Shown here: positions 1-8,767 of the stretch, in pieces
Position numbering within the stretch: the stretch's first letter is position 1
Layout: the number at the start of each line of letters is the position of its first letter
The notes under the pieces: model-generated
Seen by the model: only the letters and a program-made list of their open reading frames with translations
Told to the model about the DNA's origin: nothing
Databases searched by the model: none
Made by a program: the position numbers and the translations under genes
NCBI RefSeq assembly: GCF_007559435.1
Contig: NZ_VMBP01000001.1
Span: 931,406 to 995,405 of the forward strand
DNA length: 64,000 bases
From: Ancylobacter moscoviensis
Lineage (GTDB): Bacteria > Pseudomonadota > Alphaproteobacteria > Rhizobiales > Xanthobacteraceae
Direction: 5' to 3'

Positions 1-1
1 G

Positions 2-2362
2 GCGGCGCTGGCGGAGATGGGCGTCGACGAGGTGAACCGGCGCTTTCAGGCGGCCGACCGTCATCTCTACCGCTCCGGCGTGTTCTACCGCGTCTATGAC
101 GATCCGAACGGTGGCGAGCGGCCTTGGCCGATCGCGCATCTGCCGCTCGTCATCGACGAGGCCGAGTGGCGCGCGCTGGAGCGCGGCCTGATCCAGCGCG
201 CGCAGATGCTGGAAGCCGTTCTGGCCGATCTCTACGGCGAAGCCAATCTCGTGCGCTCCGGCGCGCTGCCGGCGGCGGCGGTCGCCGGCAATCCGGACTT
301 CCTGCGCCCCATGGTCGGTGTGGACCCGCATGGCGGCAGCTTCCTAAAGATTTATGCTGCCGACATCGGTCGCGGCCCGGACGGGCGCTGGTGGGTGCTC
401 TCCGATCGCACGCAGTCGCCTTCCGGCGCCGGCTACGCGCTGGAGAACCGCATCGCCATCGCCCGCGCGCTGCCGGACCTCGCCCGTTCGCTCAACGTCA
501 TGCGCCTGGCCGGCTATTTCCAGGCCATGCGTGCCGGCCTGACGAGGCTCGACCGCTCGGGCGAGGGGCGGGTGGGGCTGCTCACCCCCGGTCCGCTCAA
601 CGAAACCTATTTCGAGCACGCCTATCTCGCCCGCTATCTCGGCTTCGTGCTGCTGGAGGGTGACGACCTGACGGTGCGCGACAATGTCGTCTATGTGCGC
701 ACCGTGGCGGGGTTGAAGCGGGTGGACGTGCTGCTGCGCCGCCTCGACGCCGACTATGCCGATCCGCTGGAGCTCAATCCGGGCTCGCATCTCGGCGTGC
801 CCGGACTCATGCAGGCGATCCGCGCGGGCAGCGTCGCGGTGGTGAACGCCATCGGCGCGGGCGTCGTCGAGGCGCCGGCCATGATGGGCTTCCTGCCCCG
901 GATCGGCGCGCAGGTGCTCGGCGAGAGCCCGATCCTGCCGAACGTCGCCACCTGGTGGTGCGGCCAGCCGGCCGAGCGCGAGCGGGTTCTCGACGGGCTC
1001 GACGATCTCGTGATCGCTCCGGCCTTCCAGCGCACTTTGCCGGGGTTGCTGGACGAGGGGCCGGTGATTGGCGCCGACCTCGATCCGGCCCGGCGGGCGG
1101 CGATCCGGCATGCCATCCGCACGCGCGGCGTCGATATCGTCGGCCAGGAGACGGTACGACTGTCGACCATGCCGGTCTGGCGCAACGGCAGGCTGGAGCC
1201 GCGGCCCTTCATCCTGCGCATCTTCGTGGCGGCCACCGAATCCGGCTGGACCGTCATGCCCGGCGGTTTCTGCCGCGTGTCCGACAGTCTCGACGCGCGC
1301 GCCGTGACCATGCAGAGCGGCGGCCGCTCGGCCGATGTCTGGGTGCTGGACGGGGCGCCGGTGGAGCAGACCACGCTGCTGCCGGCCGCCGGCCGCGTGG
1401 AGGTCAAGCGCCAGACCGGCCCGCTGCCGAGCCGCGCGGCGGACAACTTCTTCTGGCTCGGGCGCTATGTGGAGCGCGCCGAGAGCACGCTGCGCCTCTT
1501 GCGCACGCTGGCCGGGCGTCTCTCCTCGACCGCCGAAGGCGGCGGCGCCTCGGTGCCCAAGCTGCTCGATCTGCTGCAGTCCTGGGGCGCAGCGCCGGAC
1601 GACGTCACCCGGGCCAAGCCCGTGCGCCACGTCCTCGCCGCCCTGTCGCGTCGCGACCTGCCGGGCGCGCTGCCGAATCTCATCGAGGCCGCCCGCCAGA
1701 CCGCCTCGGTCATTCGCGACCGCCTGTCGCCGGATGCGTGGCGTACCCTTGCCGATCTGGCGCTGATGATGGCCGAGCCGGTCCCTGCCGCCAGCGCCGA
1801 GCCCGACGCCTATGAGCGCACGGACCGGGCGCTGCGTTCGCTCGCTGCCTTCTCCGGCTTCGCGTCCGAGAACATGAACCGCCTGTCCGGCTGGCGCTTC
1901 CTCGATCTCGGCCGGCGTATCGAGCGCGCCATCGCCACCTGCCGCGTCACGCGCGCCCTCGTCGGCGATACGCCGACCGCCGGCACGCTCGACGTGCTGC
2001 TGGAGCTCTGCGACAGCCAGATCACCTACCGCTCGCGCTACGTCATGGTGGAGAGCCGCGCGCCGGTGCTCGACCTCGTGCTGCTCGATCCGGTGAATCC
2101 GCGCTCGCTGGCCTTCCAGATCGACGCCATCGTCGGGCATCTCGATGTGCTCCCCGGCCATTTCGGCGACGAGCCGCCACCTGTGGAGGAGCGTCTCGCC
2201 GCCCGCCTTGCCGCCTCGATGAAGGCCTTCAGCGCCGCCGAATTCGACGACGCGCGGCTGCGCGAGGTCGAGGCCGAGCTGATGGAATTGTCGAACGACG
2301 TGGCCGAGCACTACTTCATTCATCGGCAGCCGGTGGAGACGCCGTGGGACCTGCTGGCATGA
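2..2362 (+). CDS. Circularly permuted ATP-grasp / alpha-E fusion protein (5' partial)
   Basis: The reading frame is open from base 2, and its first visible ATG at 17 lies inside the family's conserved N-terminal part, so the true start is upstream of the window. Residues up to about 465 (counting from that ATG) match circularly permuted ATP-grasp type 2, including the early 'FYRVYDDPNG' segment. From about residue 469 ('SRAADNFFWLGRYVERAES') to the end is the all-helical alpha-E domain. Many bacteria encode these two domains separately; here they are fused. The family is predicted, not proven, to make peptide or amide bonds with ATP, and it habitually sits beside transglutaminase-like proteases, as here, where the stop overlaps the next start (ATGA). 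No substrate is known. The domain call is firm; the biochemical role is inference from the family. Confidence 0.88.
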   Translation, partial: AALAEMGVDEVNRRFQAADRHLYRSGVFYRVYDDPNGGERPWPIAHLPLVIDEAEWRALERGLIQRAQMLEAVLADLYGEANLVRSGALPAAAVAGNPDFLRPMVGVDPHGGSFLKIYAADIGRGPDGRWWVLSDRTQSPSGAGYALENRIAIARALPDLARSLNVMRLAGYFQAMRAGLTRLDRSGEGRVGLLTPGPLNETYFEHAYLARYLGFVLLEGDDLTVRDNVVYVRTVAGLKRVDVLLRRLDADYADPLELNPGSHLGVPGLMQAIRAGSVAVVNAIGAGVVEAPAMMGFLPRIGAQVLGESPILPNVATWWCGQPAERERVLDGLDDLVIAPAFQRTLPGLLDEGPVIGADLDPARRAAIRHAIRTRGVDIVGQETVRLSTMPVWRNGRLEPRPFILRIFVAATESGWTVMPGGFCRVSDSLDARAVTMQSGGRSADVWVLDGAPVEQTTLLPAAGRVEVKRQTGPLPSRAADNFFWLGRYVERAESTLRLLRTLAGRLSSTAEGGGASVPKLLDLLQSWGAAPDDVTRAKPVRHVLAALSRRDLPGALPNLIEAARQTASVIRDRLSPDAWRTLADLALMMAEPVPAASAEPDAYERTDRALRSLAAFSGFASENMNRLSGWRFLDLGRRIERAIATCRVTRALVGDTPTAGTLDVLLELCDSQITYRSRYVMVESRAPVLDLVLLDPVNPRSLAFQIDAIVGHLDVLPGHFGDEPPPVEERLAARLAASMKAFSAAEFDDARLREVEAELMELSNDVAEHYFIHRQPVETPWDLLA

Positions 2363-3267
2363 GGTACGACATTCACCAGACCACGGCCTATTCCTACGCC
2401 TGGCCGGTGCCGGTGGCGCGGCATGTCGTGCGTATGGTGCCGGTGGACCGCCCGAACCAGCGCGTCCTCTCCAGTCACTTCACCGTCGAGCCCGAGCCGG
2501 TGGAGTGGACGGAAACATCTGACTTCTTCGGCAACCGGGTGGTGCACATCCGCATCGAGACGCCGCACACCAGCTTCACGGTCCATACGGGTGCACGGGT
2601 GGAGGTGGAGCCGCCGCCGGCCGTCGACGCCGCCTCGGGCCCGAGCTGGGAGGAGGTGCGCGAGGCCACCGACGCCAGCCCGGACCTGTCGCCCCGCTCG
2701 CCCGTGCACCAGATCTGCCCGAGTCCCGCCGTGCCGCTGAGTGAGCCCATCACCCGTTGGGCGGGCGAGAGCTTCCCGCCCGGCCGGCCGATGCTTGCCG
2801 GCGCCATCGACCTGATGAATCGCCTCCATGGCGAGTTCACCTACGACCCCCGCGCCACCGACGTCTCCACCCCGCCGCTGGAGGCGTTCCATATGCGGCG
2901 GGGGGTCTGCCAGGACTTCGCGCATATCATGATCGCCGGGCTGCGCGGGCTCGGTCTGCCGGCGGCCTATGTGTCCGGCTTCCTGCGCACCAAGCCGCCG
3001 CCGGGACAGGAGCGGCTTCAGGGGGCCGACGCCACCCATGCCTGGGTGGCGGTGTGGTGCGGCGAGGAGATCGGCTGGCAGGGGCTCGACCCCACCAACG
3101 CGCTCATCGTCGCGACCGATCATGTCGTGCTGGCGGTCGGGCGCGACTACACCGACGTGGCGCCCATCGGCGGCGTGGTGCTGGGCTCCGGCCGGCAGAA
3201 GCTCGACGTCGCCGTCGACGTCATTCCCATTCCTCCCGAGCCGCTCCCCGTGGAGGGGCCGGCGTAA
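2359..3267 (+). CDS. Transglutaminase-like cysteine protease family protein
   Basis: A 302-residue protein with an N-terminal bacterial transglutaminase-associated beta domain (about residues 1-150) followed by a transglutaminase-like core. The catalytic triad is readable: Cys184 in 'RRGVCQDFAHIM', His227 in 'ATHAWVAVW' and Asp244 in 'GLDPTNA'. I start at the ATG at 2359, which overlaps the upstream stop as ATGA; a GTG at 2344 in the same frame is less likely. There is no signal peptide, so it is probably cytoplasmic. Translational coupling to the ATP-grasp/alpha-E gene suggests a two-protein unit, one part forming amide bonds and one cutting or transferring them. Family members can be hydrolases or acyl transferases, and the sequence does not decide which. 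Confidence 0.88.
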   Translation: MRYDIHQTTAYSYAWPVPVARHVVRMVPVDRPNQRVLSSHFTVEPEPVEWTETSDFFGNRVVHIRIETPHTSFTVHTGARVEVEPPPAVDAASGPSWEEVREATDASPDLSPRSPVHQICPSPAVPLSEPITRWAGESFPPGRPMLAGAIDLMNRLHGEFTYDPRATDVSTPPLEAFHMRRGVCQDFAHIMIAGLRGLGLPAAYVSGFLRTKPPPGQERLQGADATHAWVAVWCGEEIGWQGLDPTNALIVATDHVVLAVGRDYTDVAPIGGVVLGSGRQKLDVAVDVIPIPPEPLPVEGPA

Positions 3268-3303
3268 GCGGGACCGCGACAGGACGGGGGACGCGAGCTA
3301 GAC

Positions 3304-4719
3304 ATGTCGCTGCGCGCCCCGCGCGAATCGCCCCGACAGCCCAGCGAGCCGGACATGACCGACGCTGCCCGCCCCGATGCCCGACGGCCCGACGCACGGG
3401 ACGAGGATGACGGCTTCCTCGCCAGCCTCGCCGTCTATCTGCGGCCGCGCGTGCTTATCGTCATCCTGCTGGGCTTCTCCTCCGGCCTGCCGCTGGCGCT
3501 CTCGGGCGCCACGCTGACCATCTGGATGGCCGAGGCCAAGGTGAACCTCACCACCATCGGCCTCTTCGCGCTGGTCGGCGTGCCCTATAATTTCAAGTTC
3601 GTCTGGGCGCCGCTGGTCGATGCGCTCGACGTGCCGCTGCTCGGGCGCTGGCTGGGACGGCGGCGCGGCTGGCTGGTGTTCACCCAGTTGCTGCTGGCCG
3701 TGGCCATCGTCTGGCTTGGCTTCCAGGACCCGGTACTGTCCCCTTGGCACGTGGCGCTCGGCGCCTTCCTTGTCGCCTGCGCGTCCGCCACGCAGGACAT
3801 CGTGGTCGATGCCTTCCGCGTCGAGAGCCTGGACACCCGCGAGCAGGCGGCCGGCATGGCCGGCTATGTCGCCGCCTACCGCGTCGGCATGCTCGCCTCG
3901 GGCGCCGGCGTGGTGCTGCTGGTCGCGTGGTTCGAGGTGCTCGGCGTGCCGCGCGCGGATGTGTGGGGCTGGGGCTACCTCGCCGCCGCGCTGATGGTCG
4001 GCGTTGGTCTCTTCGCCTCCCTGATTGCGAAGGAGCCGGCGGGCGAGCCGGTCATCAAGCACGAAGAGAACGTCTTCAAGCGCATCGGCGAGACGGCGGT
4101 GGGAGCCTTCGGCGAGTTCCTCTCCCGGCCCAGCGCCGTCGCCATCCTGCTGTTCGTGGTGCTGTTCAAGTTCTGCGACGCCTTCGCCGGGGTGCTCACC
4201 GGCGCCTTCGTCATCGACATCGGCTTCGACAAGGCAGCCTATGCGGGCATCGTGAAGGGGGTTGGCTTCGCGGCGGCGCTCATCGGCGGCTTCGCCGGGG
4301 GCCTCATCGCCCGCGCTTTGCCGCTGTCCACCAGCCTGTGGATCGCCGGCATCCTGCAGATGGCCTCCAACCTCGTCTTCTCCTGGCAGGCCTGGATGGG
4401 CGTCGATCTCGGCGCGCTGACGCTGACCATCATCATCGAGAACTTCACCGGCGCCATCGGCACGGTGATCTTCGTCGCCTACATCTCGGCGCTGTGCGGC
4501 GACCGCGCCCACACCGCCACCCAATACGCGCTGCTCACCGCGCTCGCCGCGGTGGGGCGCACCTTCCTCGCCTCTTCCGCCGGCTTCGTGGCGCAGGAGA
4601 CCGGGTGGATGCTGTTCTTCGCCGTCACCGCGCTCGCCGCGTTGCCGGGCCTCGCCATCCTCGCCTATCTCCAGGCGCGGGGGCATTTCCGCCAGCTCGA
4701 GGCGCAGGGCGGGCCCTGA
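3304..4719 (+). CDS. ampG: AmpG-family MFS permease (muropeptide transporter-like)
   Basis: A 471-residue major facilitator protein. A hydrophilic tail of about 40 residues is followed by roughly a dozen hydrophobic segments beginning at 'VLIVILLGFSSGLPLALSG', a segment typical of AmpG. AmpG imports 1,6-anhydro-muropeptides from the periplasm for cell-wall recycling, and in bacteria with AmpR/AmpC it feeds beta-lactamase induction; neither ampR nor ampC is in this window. The ATG at 3304 is used, and an in-frame ATG at 3355 would remove 17 residues. It lies 36 bp after the transglutaminase gene on the same strand, so co-transcription is likely. It is followed by D-Ala-D-Ala ligase, so the neighbourhood has a peptidoglycan theme. 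Confidence 0.85.
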   Translation: MSLRAPRESPRQPSEPDMTDAARPDARRPDARDEDDGFLASLAVYLRPRVLIVILLGFSSGLPLALSGATLTIWMAEAKVNLTTIGLFALVGVPYNFKFVWAPLVDALDVPLLGRWLGRRRGWLVFTQLLLAVAIVWLGFQDPVLSPWHVALGAFLVACASATQDIVVDAFRVESLDTREQAAGMAGYVAAYRVGMLASGAGVVLLVAWFEVLGVPRADVWGWGYLAAALMVGVGLFASLIAKEPAGEPVIKHEENVFKRIGETAVGAFGEFLSRPSAVAILLFVVLFKFCDAFAGVLTGAFVIDIGFDKAAYAGIVKGVGFAAALIGGFAGGLIARALPLSTSLWIAGILQMASNLVFSWQAWMGVDLGALTLTIIIENFTGAIGTVIFVAYISALCGDRAHTATQYALLTALAAVGRTFLASSAGFVAQETGWMLFFAVTALAALPGLAILAYLQARGHFRQLEAQGGP

Positions 4720-4732
4720 CGCGCGGGGCTCG

Positions 4733-4748
4733 TTAAGCCGCTGTTAAC
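4733..4748 (+). promoter_or_regulatory. CtrA-type box upstream of ddl
   Basis: TTAA at 4733-4736, seven bases, then TTAAC at 4744-4748. This is the full alphaproteobacterial CtrA recognition motif TTAA-N7-TTAAC. It lies in the short gap between ampG and ddl, about 115 bp before the preferred ddl start. AT-only tetramers are rare in this GC-rich DNA, which makes a chance match less likely. CtrA itself is not in the window. Confidence 0.6.
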
Positions 4749-4862
4749 CGAGACGATCCGAACTGTCCCGTGAGCCCGCATCCGCGCTCCGCCGACGGCG
4801 GCGGAGTCAGCCTCGGGCTCGGCGTCTTCTTCCGGCCAATGCCATTCCCATCGGAGCCTGCC

Positions 4863-5933
4863 GTGACCGCTTCATCCAGCCGCCTGCGCATCGCGGTCCT
4901 CTATGGCGGGCGCTCCGCCGAGCACGACGTCTCGGTGATGTCGGGCACCAACGTCATGCAGGCGCTGGACCCCGGGAAGTACGACGCCGTTCCCGTCTTC
5001 ATCACCCGCGACGGACGCTGGCTTGCCAGCCGCTTCGAGGGCGGCGTTCTGGAGACGCCGGAGAGCGGCACGGAACTCTGCCTGCTGCCGGGCGGCAAGG
5101 GGCGCCTCGTCGCGCTGCCGGCTGGCAGCGTGCCGCATGAGCTGCCCGCCATCGACCTCCTCTTCCCCGTGCTGCACGGCCTGCCCGGCGAGGACGGCTC
5201 GGTGCAGGGCCTGGCCGATGTGGCGGGGGTGGCGCTGGTCGGCTGCGATATTCTCGGCTCGGCCACCGCGCTCGACAAGGACATCGCCAAGCGGCTCTAT
5301 CTCGAGGCCGGTCTGGCGACTGCCCGCGCCGTCACCATCCGGCAGGGAGCGGAGCCGAGCTTCGCCGACGTGGCCGGCACGCTCGGCCTGCCGGTGTTCA
5401 TCAAGCCGGCGCGGCAGGGCTCCTCCGTCGGGGTGAGCAAGGTGAACTCCGAGGAGGAATATGCGGCGGCGCTCGCCGAAGGCTTCCGCTACGACCGCAA
5501 GCTCGTCGCCGAGGAGTTCATCCGCGGCCGCGAGATCGAGCTGAGCGTGCTAGAGCAGCCCGATGGCGAGCTGTTCGTCTCGCGCCCCGGCGAGATTCGC
5601 CCGGCGCAGAGCCACGGCTTCTACAGCTACGACGCCAAATACATCGACGCCGACGGCGCGGCGATCATCGTGCCGGCGCAGCTTCCCGCCGAGGTCGAGG
5701 CCAAGCTGCAGGCGATGGCGGCCGATGCCTTCCGCGCGCTCGGCTGCGACGGCATGGCGCGCGCCGATTTCTTCGTGACCGAGGACATGCGCATCCTCGT
5801 CAACGAGCTCAACACCATCCCGGGCTTCACCAATATCAGCATGTATCCCAAGGCGATGGCGGCGAGCGGGGTGAGCTATCCCGAGCTCATCGACCGGCTG
5901 GTCGCGCACGGGCTGGCGCGGGCGGCGCGGTAG
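4863..5933 (+). CDS. ddl: D-alanine--D-alanine ligase
   Basis: An ATP-grasp ligase joining two D-alanines for peptidoglycan precursors, in the cytoplasm. Readable motifs are 'LYGGRSAEHDVS' near the N-terminus, 'HGLPGEDGSVQGL', the ATP-binding 'KPARQGSSVGVSKV', 'EEFIRGREIELS', and the metal-binding 'NELNTIPGFTNISMYPK' near the C-terminus. At 356 residues it is the longer DdlA-like form rather than the roughly 306-residue DdlB of dcw clusters. I use the GTG at 4863 because GGAG at 4853-4856 is well spaced before it; upstream alternatives are an ATG at 4839 and a GTG at 4770. It is not beside murC/murB/ftsQ, so this is an orphan copy. A CtrA-type box precedes it. Confidence 0.93.
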   Translation: MTASSSRLRIAVLYGGRSAEHDVSVMSGTNVMQALDPGKYDAVPVFITRDGRWLASRFEGGVLETPESGTELCLLPGGKGRLVALPAGSVPHELPAIDLLFPVLHGLPGEDGSVQGLADVAGVALVGCDILGSATALDKDIAKRLYLEAGLATARAVTIRQGAEPSFADVAGTLGLPVFIKPARQGSSVGVSKVNSEEEYAAALAEGFRYDRKLVAEEFIRGREIELSVLEQPDGELFVSRPGEIRPAQSHGFYSYDAKYIDADGAAIIVPAQLPAEVEAKLQAMAADAFRALGCDGMARADFFVTEDMRILVNELNTIPGFTNISMYPKAMAASGVSYPELIDRLVAHGLARAAR

Positions 5934-5955
5934 GGCTTTCGCCCGCGATGCCTGC

Positions 5956-6561
5956 CTACAGCGACGTCCGGGCCTTGATCGCCGCCGCCAGCGTGCCCTC
6001 GTCGAGATAATCGAGCTCGCCGCCCACCGGCACGCCATGGGCGAGGCGCGTCACCTTCACGTTCGCGTCGCGCAGCAGCTCGGTGATGTAGTGGGCGGTG
6101 GTCTGGCCGTCGACCGTGGCCCCGAGGGCCAGCAGCACTTCCTTGACTGCGCCGCCATGGGCGCGTTCGACCAGTGATTTCAGGTTGAGATCATCCGGCC
6201 CCACGCCGTCGAGCGGGGAGAGCGTGCCGCCGAGCACGTGGTAGCGCGCGTTCAGGGCTCCGGCGCGCTCCAGCGCCCAGAGATCGGACACATCCGCCAC
6301 CACGACGAGAAGCGTGGGATCACGCGTGTCGTCCGTGCAGATGGAGCACGGGTCGCGCACGTCGATGTTGCCGCAGACGCGGCAGGTCGAGATCTTGCCG
6401 AGCACATCCTCGAAGGCGCTGGCCAGCGGGCTCATGAGCTGCTCGCGCTTCTTGATGAGGTGCAGGGCGGCACGCCGCGCCGAGCGCGGGCCGAGCCCCG
6501 GCACGCGGGCGAGAAGCTGGATCAGGCGTTCGATCTCGGGGCCGGCGACAGCGCGGGGCAT
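5956..6561 (-). CDS. recR: Recombination mediator protein RecR
   Basis: 201 residues, the usual length. The N-terminal helix-hairpin-helix ('[19 protein letters not shown]') is followed by a four-cysteine zinc finger ('[18 protein letters not shown]') and a TOPRIM domain ('[15 protein letters not shown]'). With RecF and RecO it loads RecA at gaps in duplex DNA. The ATG at 6561 gives the conserved N-terminus; the frame stays open upstream only by chance. The usual partners dnaX and ybaB are not adjacent here. It is convergent with ddl, with 22 bp between the stops. Confidence 0.95.
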   Translation of the reverse strand: MPRAVAGPEIERLIQLLARVPGLGPRSARRAALHLIKKREQLMSPLASAFEDVLGKISTCRVCGNIDVRDPCSICTDDTRDPTLLVVVADVSDLWALERAGALNARYHVLGGTLSPLDGVGPDDLNLKSLVERAHGGAVKEVLLALGATVDGQTTAHYITELLRDANVKVTRLAHGVPVGGELDYLDEGTLAAAIKARTSL

Positions 6562-6755
6562 GGCATCCTCATGGCCGGGGTTGCGACCGGCCGACACCGT
6601 TCGTCTAGCGCAGGCCGGCGCCACCCGCCAAGCTCTGGTGCGTCGCGAAGCACGATCCGGGTCACATCGGCGAAGGTCGTTCCGGTTTTGCTCGACACCC
6701 GGAAGGGGCGTTGCTAACCCGGAACGAACGGTCTGTCCGCCGCTGGGGGAGCTCG

Positions 6756-8201
6756 ATGCCGACGACGAAAGCCGCCGCCGTGCCTGTCGCCATCTGTCTG
6801 GCGGTCCTGATGCTGATGGCCTGCGGCGCGCCGGCGCAGGCGGCGGAAGGGCTGGGGCTGGAGGGGGCAAGCCTGCCGCTGCGTTGGGGAATCCCCTTCG
6901 TCGGGATGCTGCTTTCCATCGCCGTCATCCCGCTTCTGGCGGGCCATTTCTGGCACCATCACTACGGCAAGGTGGCACTGTTCTGGGCGCTCGCCTTCCT
7001 CGTGCCCTTCGTCGCCTCCTTCGGTGCCGGCCTCGCGGTCTACGAGGTCGGGCATGCGGCGCTGCTGGAATACATCCCCTTCATCATCCTGCTGTTCTCG
7101 CTGTTCACCATTTCCGGCGGAATCCTGCTCACCGGCAATCTGAAGGGCAGCCCGGCGGTCAATACGAGCCTGCTCGCCATCGGCACCGTGCTCGCCAGCA
7201 TCATCGGCACGACGGGCGCCTCCATGGTGCTGATCCGCCCGCTGCTGCGGGCCAATGACGAGCGGCGCCACAACGTTCACACCGTGGTGTTCTTCATCTT
7301 CCTGGTGTCGAACATCGGCGGTTCGCTGACCCCGCTCGGCGACCCGCCGCTGTTCCTCGGCTTCCTCAAAGGGGTCGACTTCTTCTGGACGATGCAGCAC
7401 CTCTTCCACGACACCGCGCTGATCGCGGTGCTGCTGCTCGCCGTCTTCTATTTGCTCGATCGCTATTTCTACGCGCGCGAGGAGGGCCTTCCGCGCAAGG
7501 CCGATCCCACGCCGGAGACCGAGCGGCTCGGCCTGCGCGGGCTGCGCAACCTGCCGCTGCTTGCCGGTGTCATCGGCGCCATCCTCATGAGCGCGCTGTG
7601 GCAACCCGGCATCGAGTTCGACATTCTCGGCACCCATGTGCCGCTGCCCTCGATCATGCGCGACGTCGCCCTGCTGGGGCTGGCCGCTATCTCGATCTGG
7701 ATCACGCCCGCCTTCATCCGCGAGCGCAACGGCTTCGACTGGGAGCCGATCCGCGAGGTGGCCAAGCTCTTCGCCGCCATCTTCCTCACCATCATCCCGG
7801 TGATCGCCATACTGAAGGCCGGCGCGAACGGCGCGCTCGCCCCCTTGGTGACGCTGGTGACGGACGAGGCGGGCGGGCCGGTGAACGCCGGCTATTTCTG
7901 GATGACCGGCCTGCTCTCCGGCTTCCTCGACAACGCGCCGACCTATCTCGTCTTCTTCAACCTCGCCGGCGGCGACGCGCAGGAGCTGATGACGAAATAC
8001 GCGGTGACGCTGGAGGCGATCTCGGCCGGCGCCGTGTTCATGGGGGCGCTGACCTATATCGGCAACGCGCCCAACTTCATGGTGCTCGCCATCGCCAAGA
8101 GCCGTGGCGTGCCCATGCCGAGCTTCTTCGGCTATATGGCGTGGTCGGGCCTCTTCCTGCTGCCCTGCTTCGCGCTGCTGACCTGGCTCTATTTCCTTTA
8201 G
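6756..8201 (+). CDS. Sodium:proton antiporter-like ion transporter (ArsB/NhaD/CitMHS fold)
   Basis: A 481-residue inner-membrane protein. It begins with a possible cleavable signal or first helix ending near 'APAQAAEG', followed by about eleven to twelve hydrophobic segments. '[21 protein letters not shown]' is a hallmark segment of the ion-transporter superfamily that includes NhaD and ArsB, and '[15 protein letters not shown]' is its counterpart in the second half. The ATG at 6756 is preceded by a strong GGGGGAG ribosome site. The likely role is Na+/H+ exchange, but the ion is not decided by sequence alone. Its stop overlaps the stop of the convergent DUF3016 gene by four bases. Confidence 0.82.
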   Translation: MPTTKAAAVPVAICLAVLMLMACGAPAQAAEGLGLEGASLPLRWGIPFVGMLLSIAVIPLLAGHFWHHHYGKVALFWALAFLVPFVASFGAGLAVYEVGHAALLEYIPFIILLFSLFTISGGILLTGNLKGSPAVNTSLLAIGTVLASIIGTTGASMVLIRPLLRANDERRHNVHTVVFFIFLVSNIGGSLTPLGDPPLFLGFLKGVDFFWTMQHLFHDTALIAVLLLAVFYLLDRYFYAREEGLPRKADPTPETERLGLRGLRNLPLLAGVIGAILMSALWQPGIEFDILGTHVPLPSIMRDVALLGLAAISIWITPAFIRERNGFDWEPIREVAKLFAAIFLTIIPVIAILKAGANGALAPLVTLVTDEAGGPVNAGYFWMTGLLSGFLDNAPTYLVFFNLAGGDAQELMTKYAVTLEAISAGAVFMGALTYIGNAPNFMVLAIAKSRGVPMPSFFGYMAWSGLFLLPCFALLTWLYFL

Positions 8202-8731
8202 CCGAGCGGCCGCGCGCCGGACGGGCTGAAGGTGCGGCGGAACCAGCGGTCGAGCATGGCCTTCTCGAAGCGCAGCGGCTCGGTCGAGCGCCGGGCCACC
8301 GGGTCGGCGAGGTAGTTCATCGCGCGCAGCGTATCCTCGCCGCGCGCGACGACGCGCCCGCCCTTGCGCAGGGTGTAGGCGAGCTTCATCGACGGCCAGG
8401 TGCCCTGCCGCATCACGCGCAGCTCGCCCGTGCGCGACCGCAGCGGGTCGACCTTGCCGGCGAGATCGAGATCGAGCACGGCGATGTCGAGTTCATAGCC
8501 CGCCGGCAGGCGTTCGCCGGCGAGGCGCCTGATGATGCGCTCCAGCCCGTCGAGGGTCAGTCGCTGCTGGACGGGACCCCAGGACAGGTTGCCGTCCCGG
8601 TAGGTCTGCGGCGCGACGAAGGTGACCGTCGTCGCCGCCTGCGCGGCGGCGGGCAGCACAAGCGCCGCTCCGAACATCAGGGTGGCACTCAGGATACGGG
8701 GCCGGACAGAACGGTTTCCGGTTCGGCGCAT
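8198..8731 (-). CDS. DUF3016 family secreted protein
   Basis: 177 residues with a clear Sec signal peptide (basic start, then 'LSATLMFGAALVLPAAAQA'), so it is periplasmic or outer. The mature part begins 'ATTVTFVAPQTYRDGN' and contains 'ELDIAVLDLDLAGKVDP', the pattern I associate with DUF3016; the family has no assigned function. It lies 36 bp downstream of pckA on the same strand, so read-through is possible, but nothing suggests a metabolic link. Confidence 0.65.
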   Translation of the reverse strand: MRRTGNRSVRPRILSATLMFGAALVLPAAAQAATTVTFVAPQTYRDGNLSWGPVQQRLTLDGLERIIRRLAGERLPAGYELDIAVLDLDLAGKVDPLRSRTGELRVMRQGTWPSMKLAYTLRKGGRVVARGEDTLRAMNYLADPVARRSTEPLRFEKAMLDRWFRRTFSPSGARPLG

Positions 8732-8767
8732 GGCCGCCTCCGTGATGCGGGAGGCTGGAGTGTCGCC

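Noticed and set aside
344..2323. A 659-codon minus-strand frame opposite the ATP-grasp/alpha-E gene
   Set aside because: The product is rich in His, Arg, Ala and Gly without domain features. It is a mirror frame of the real gene.
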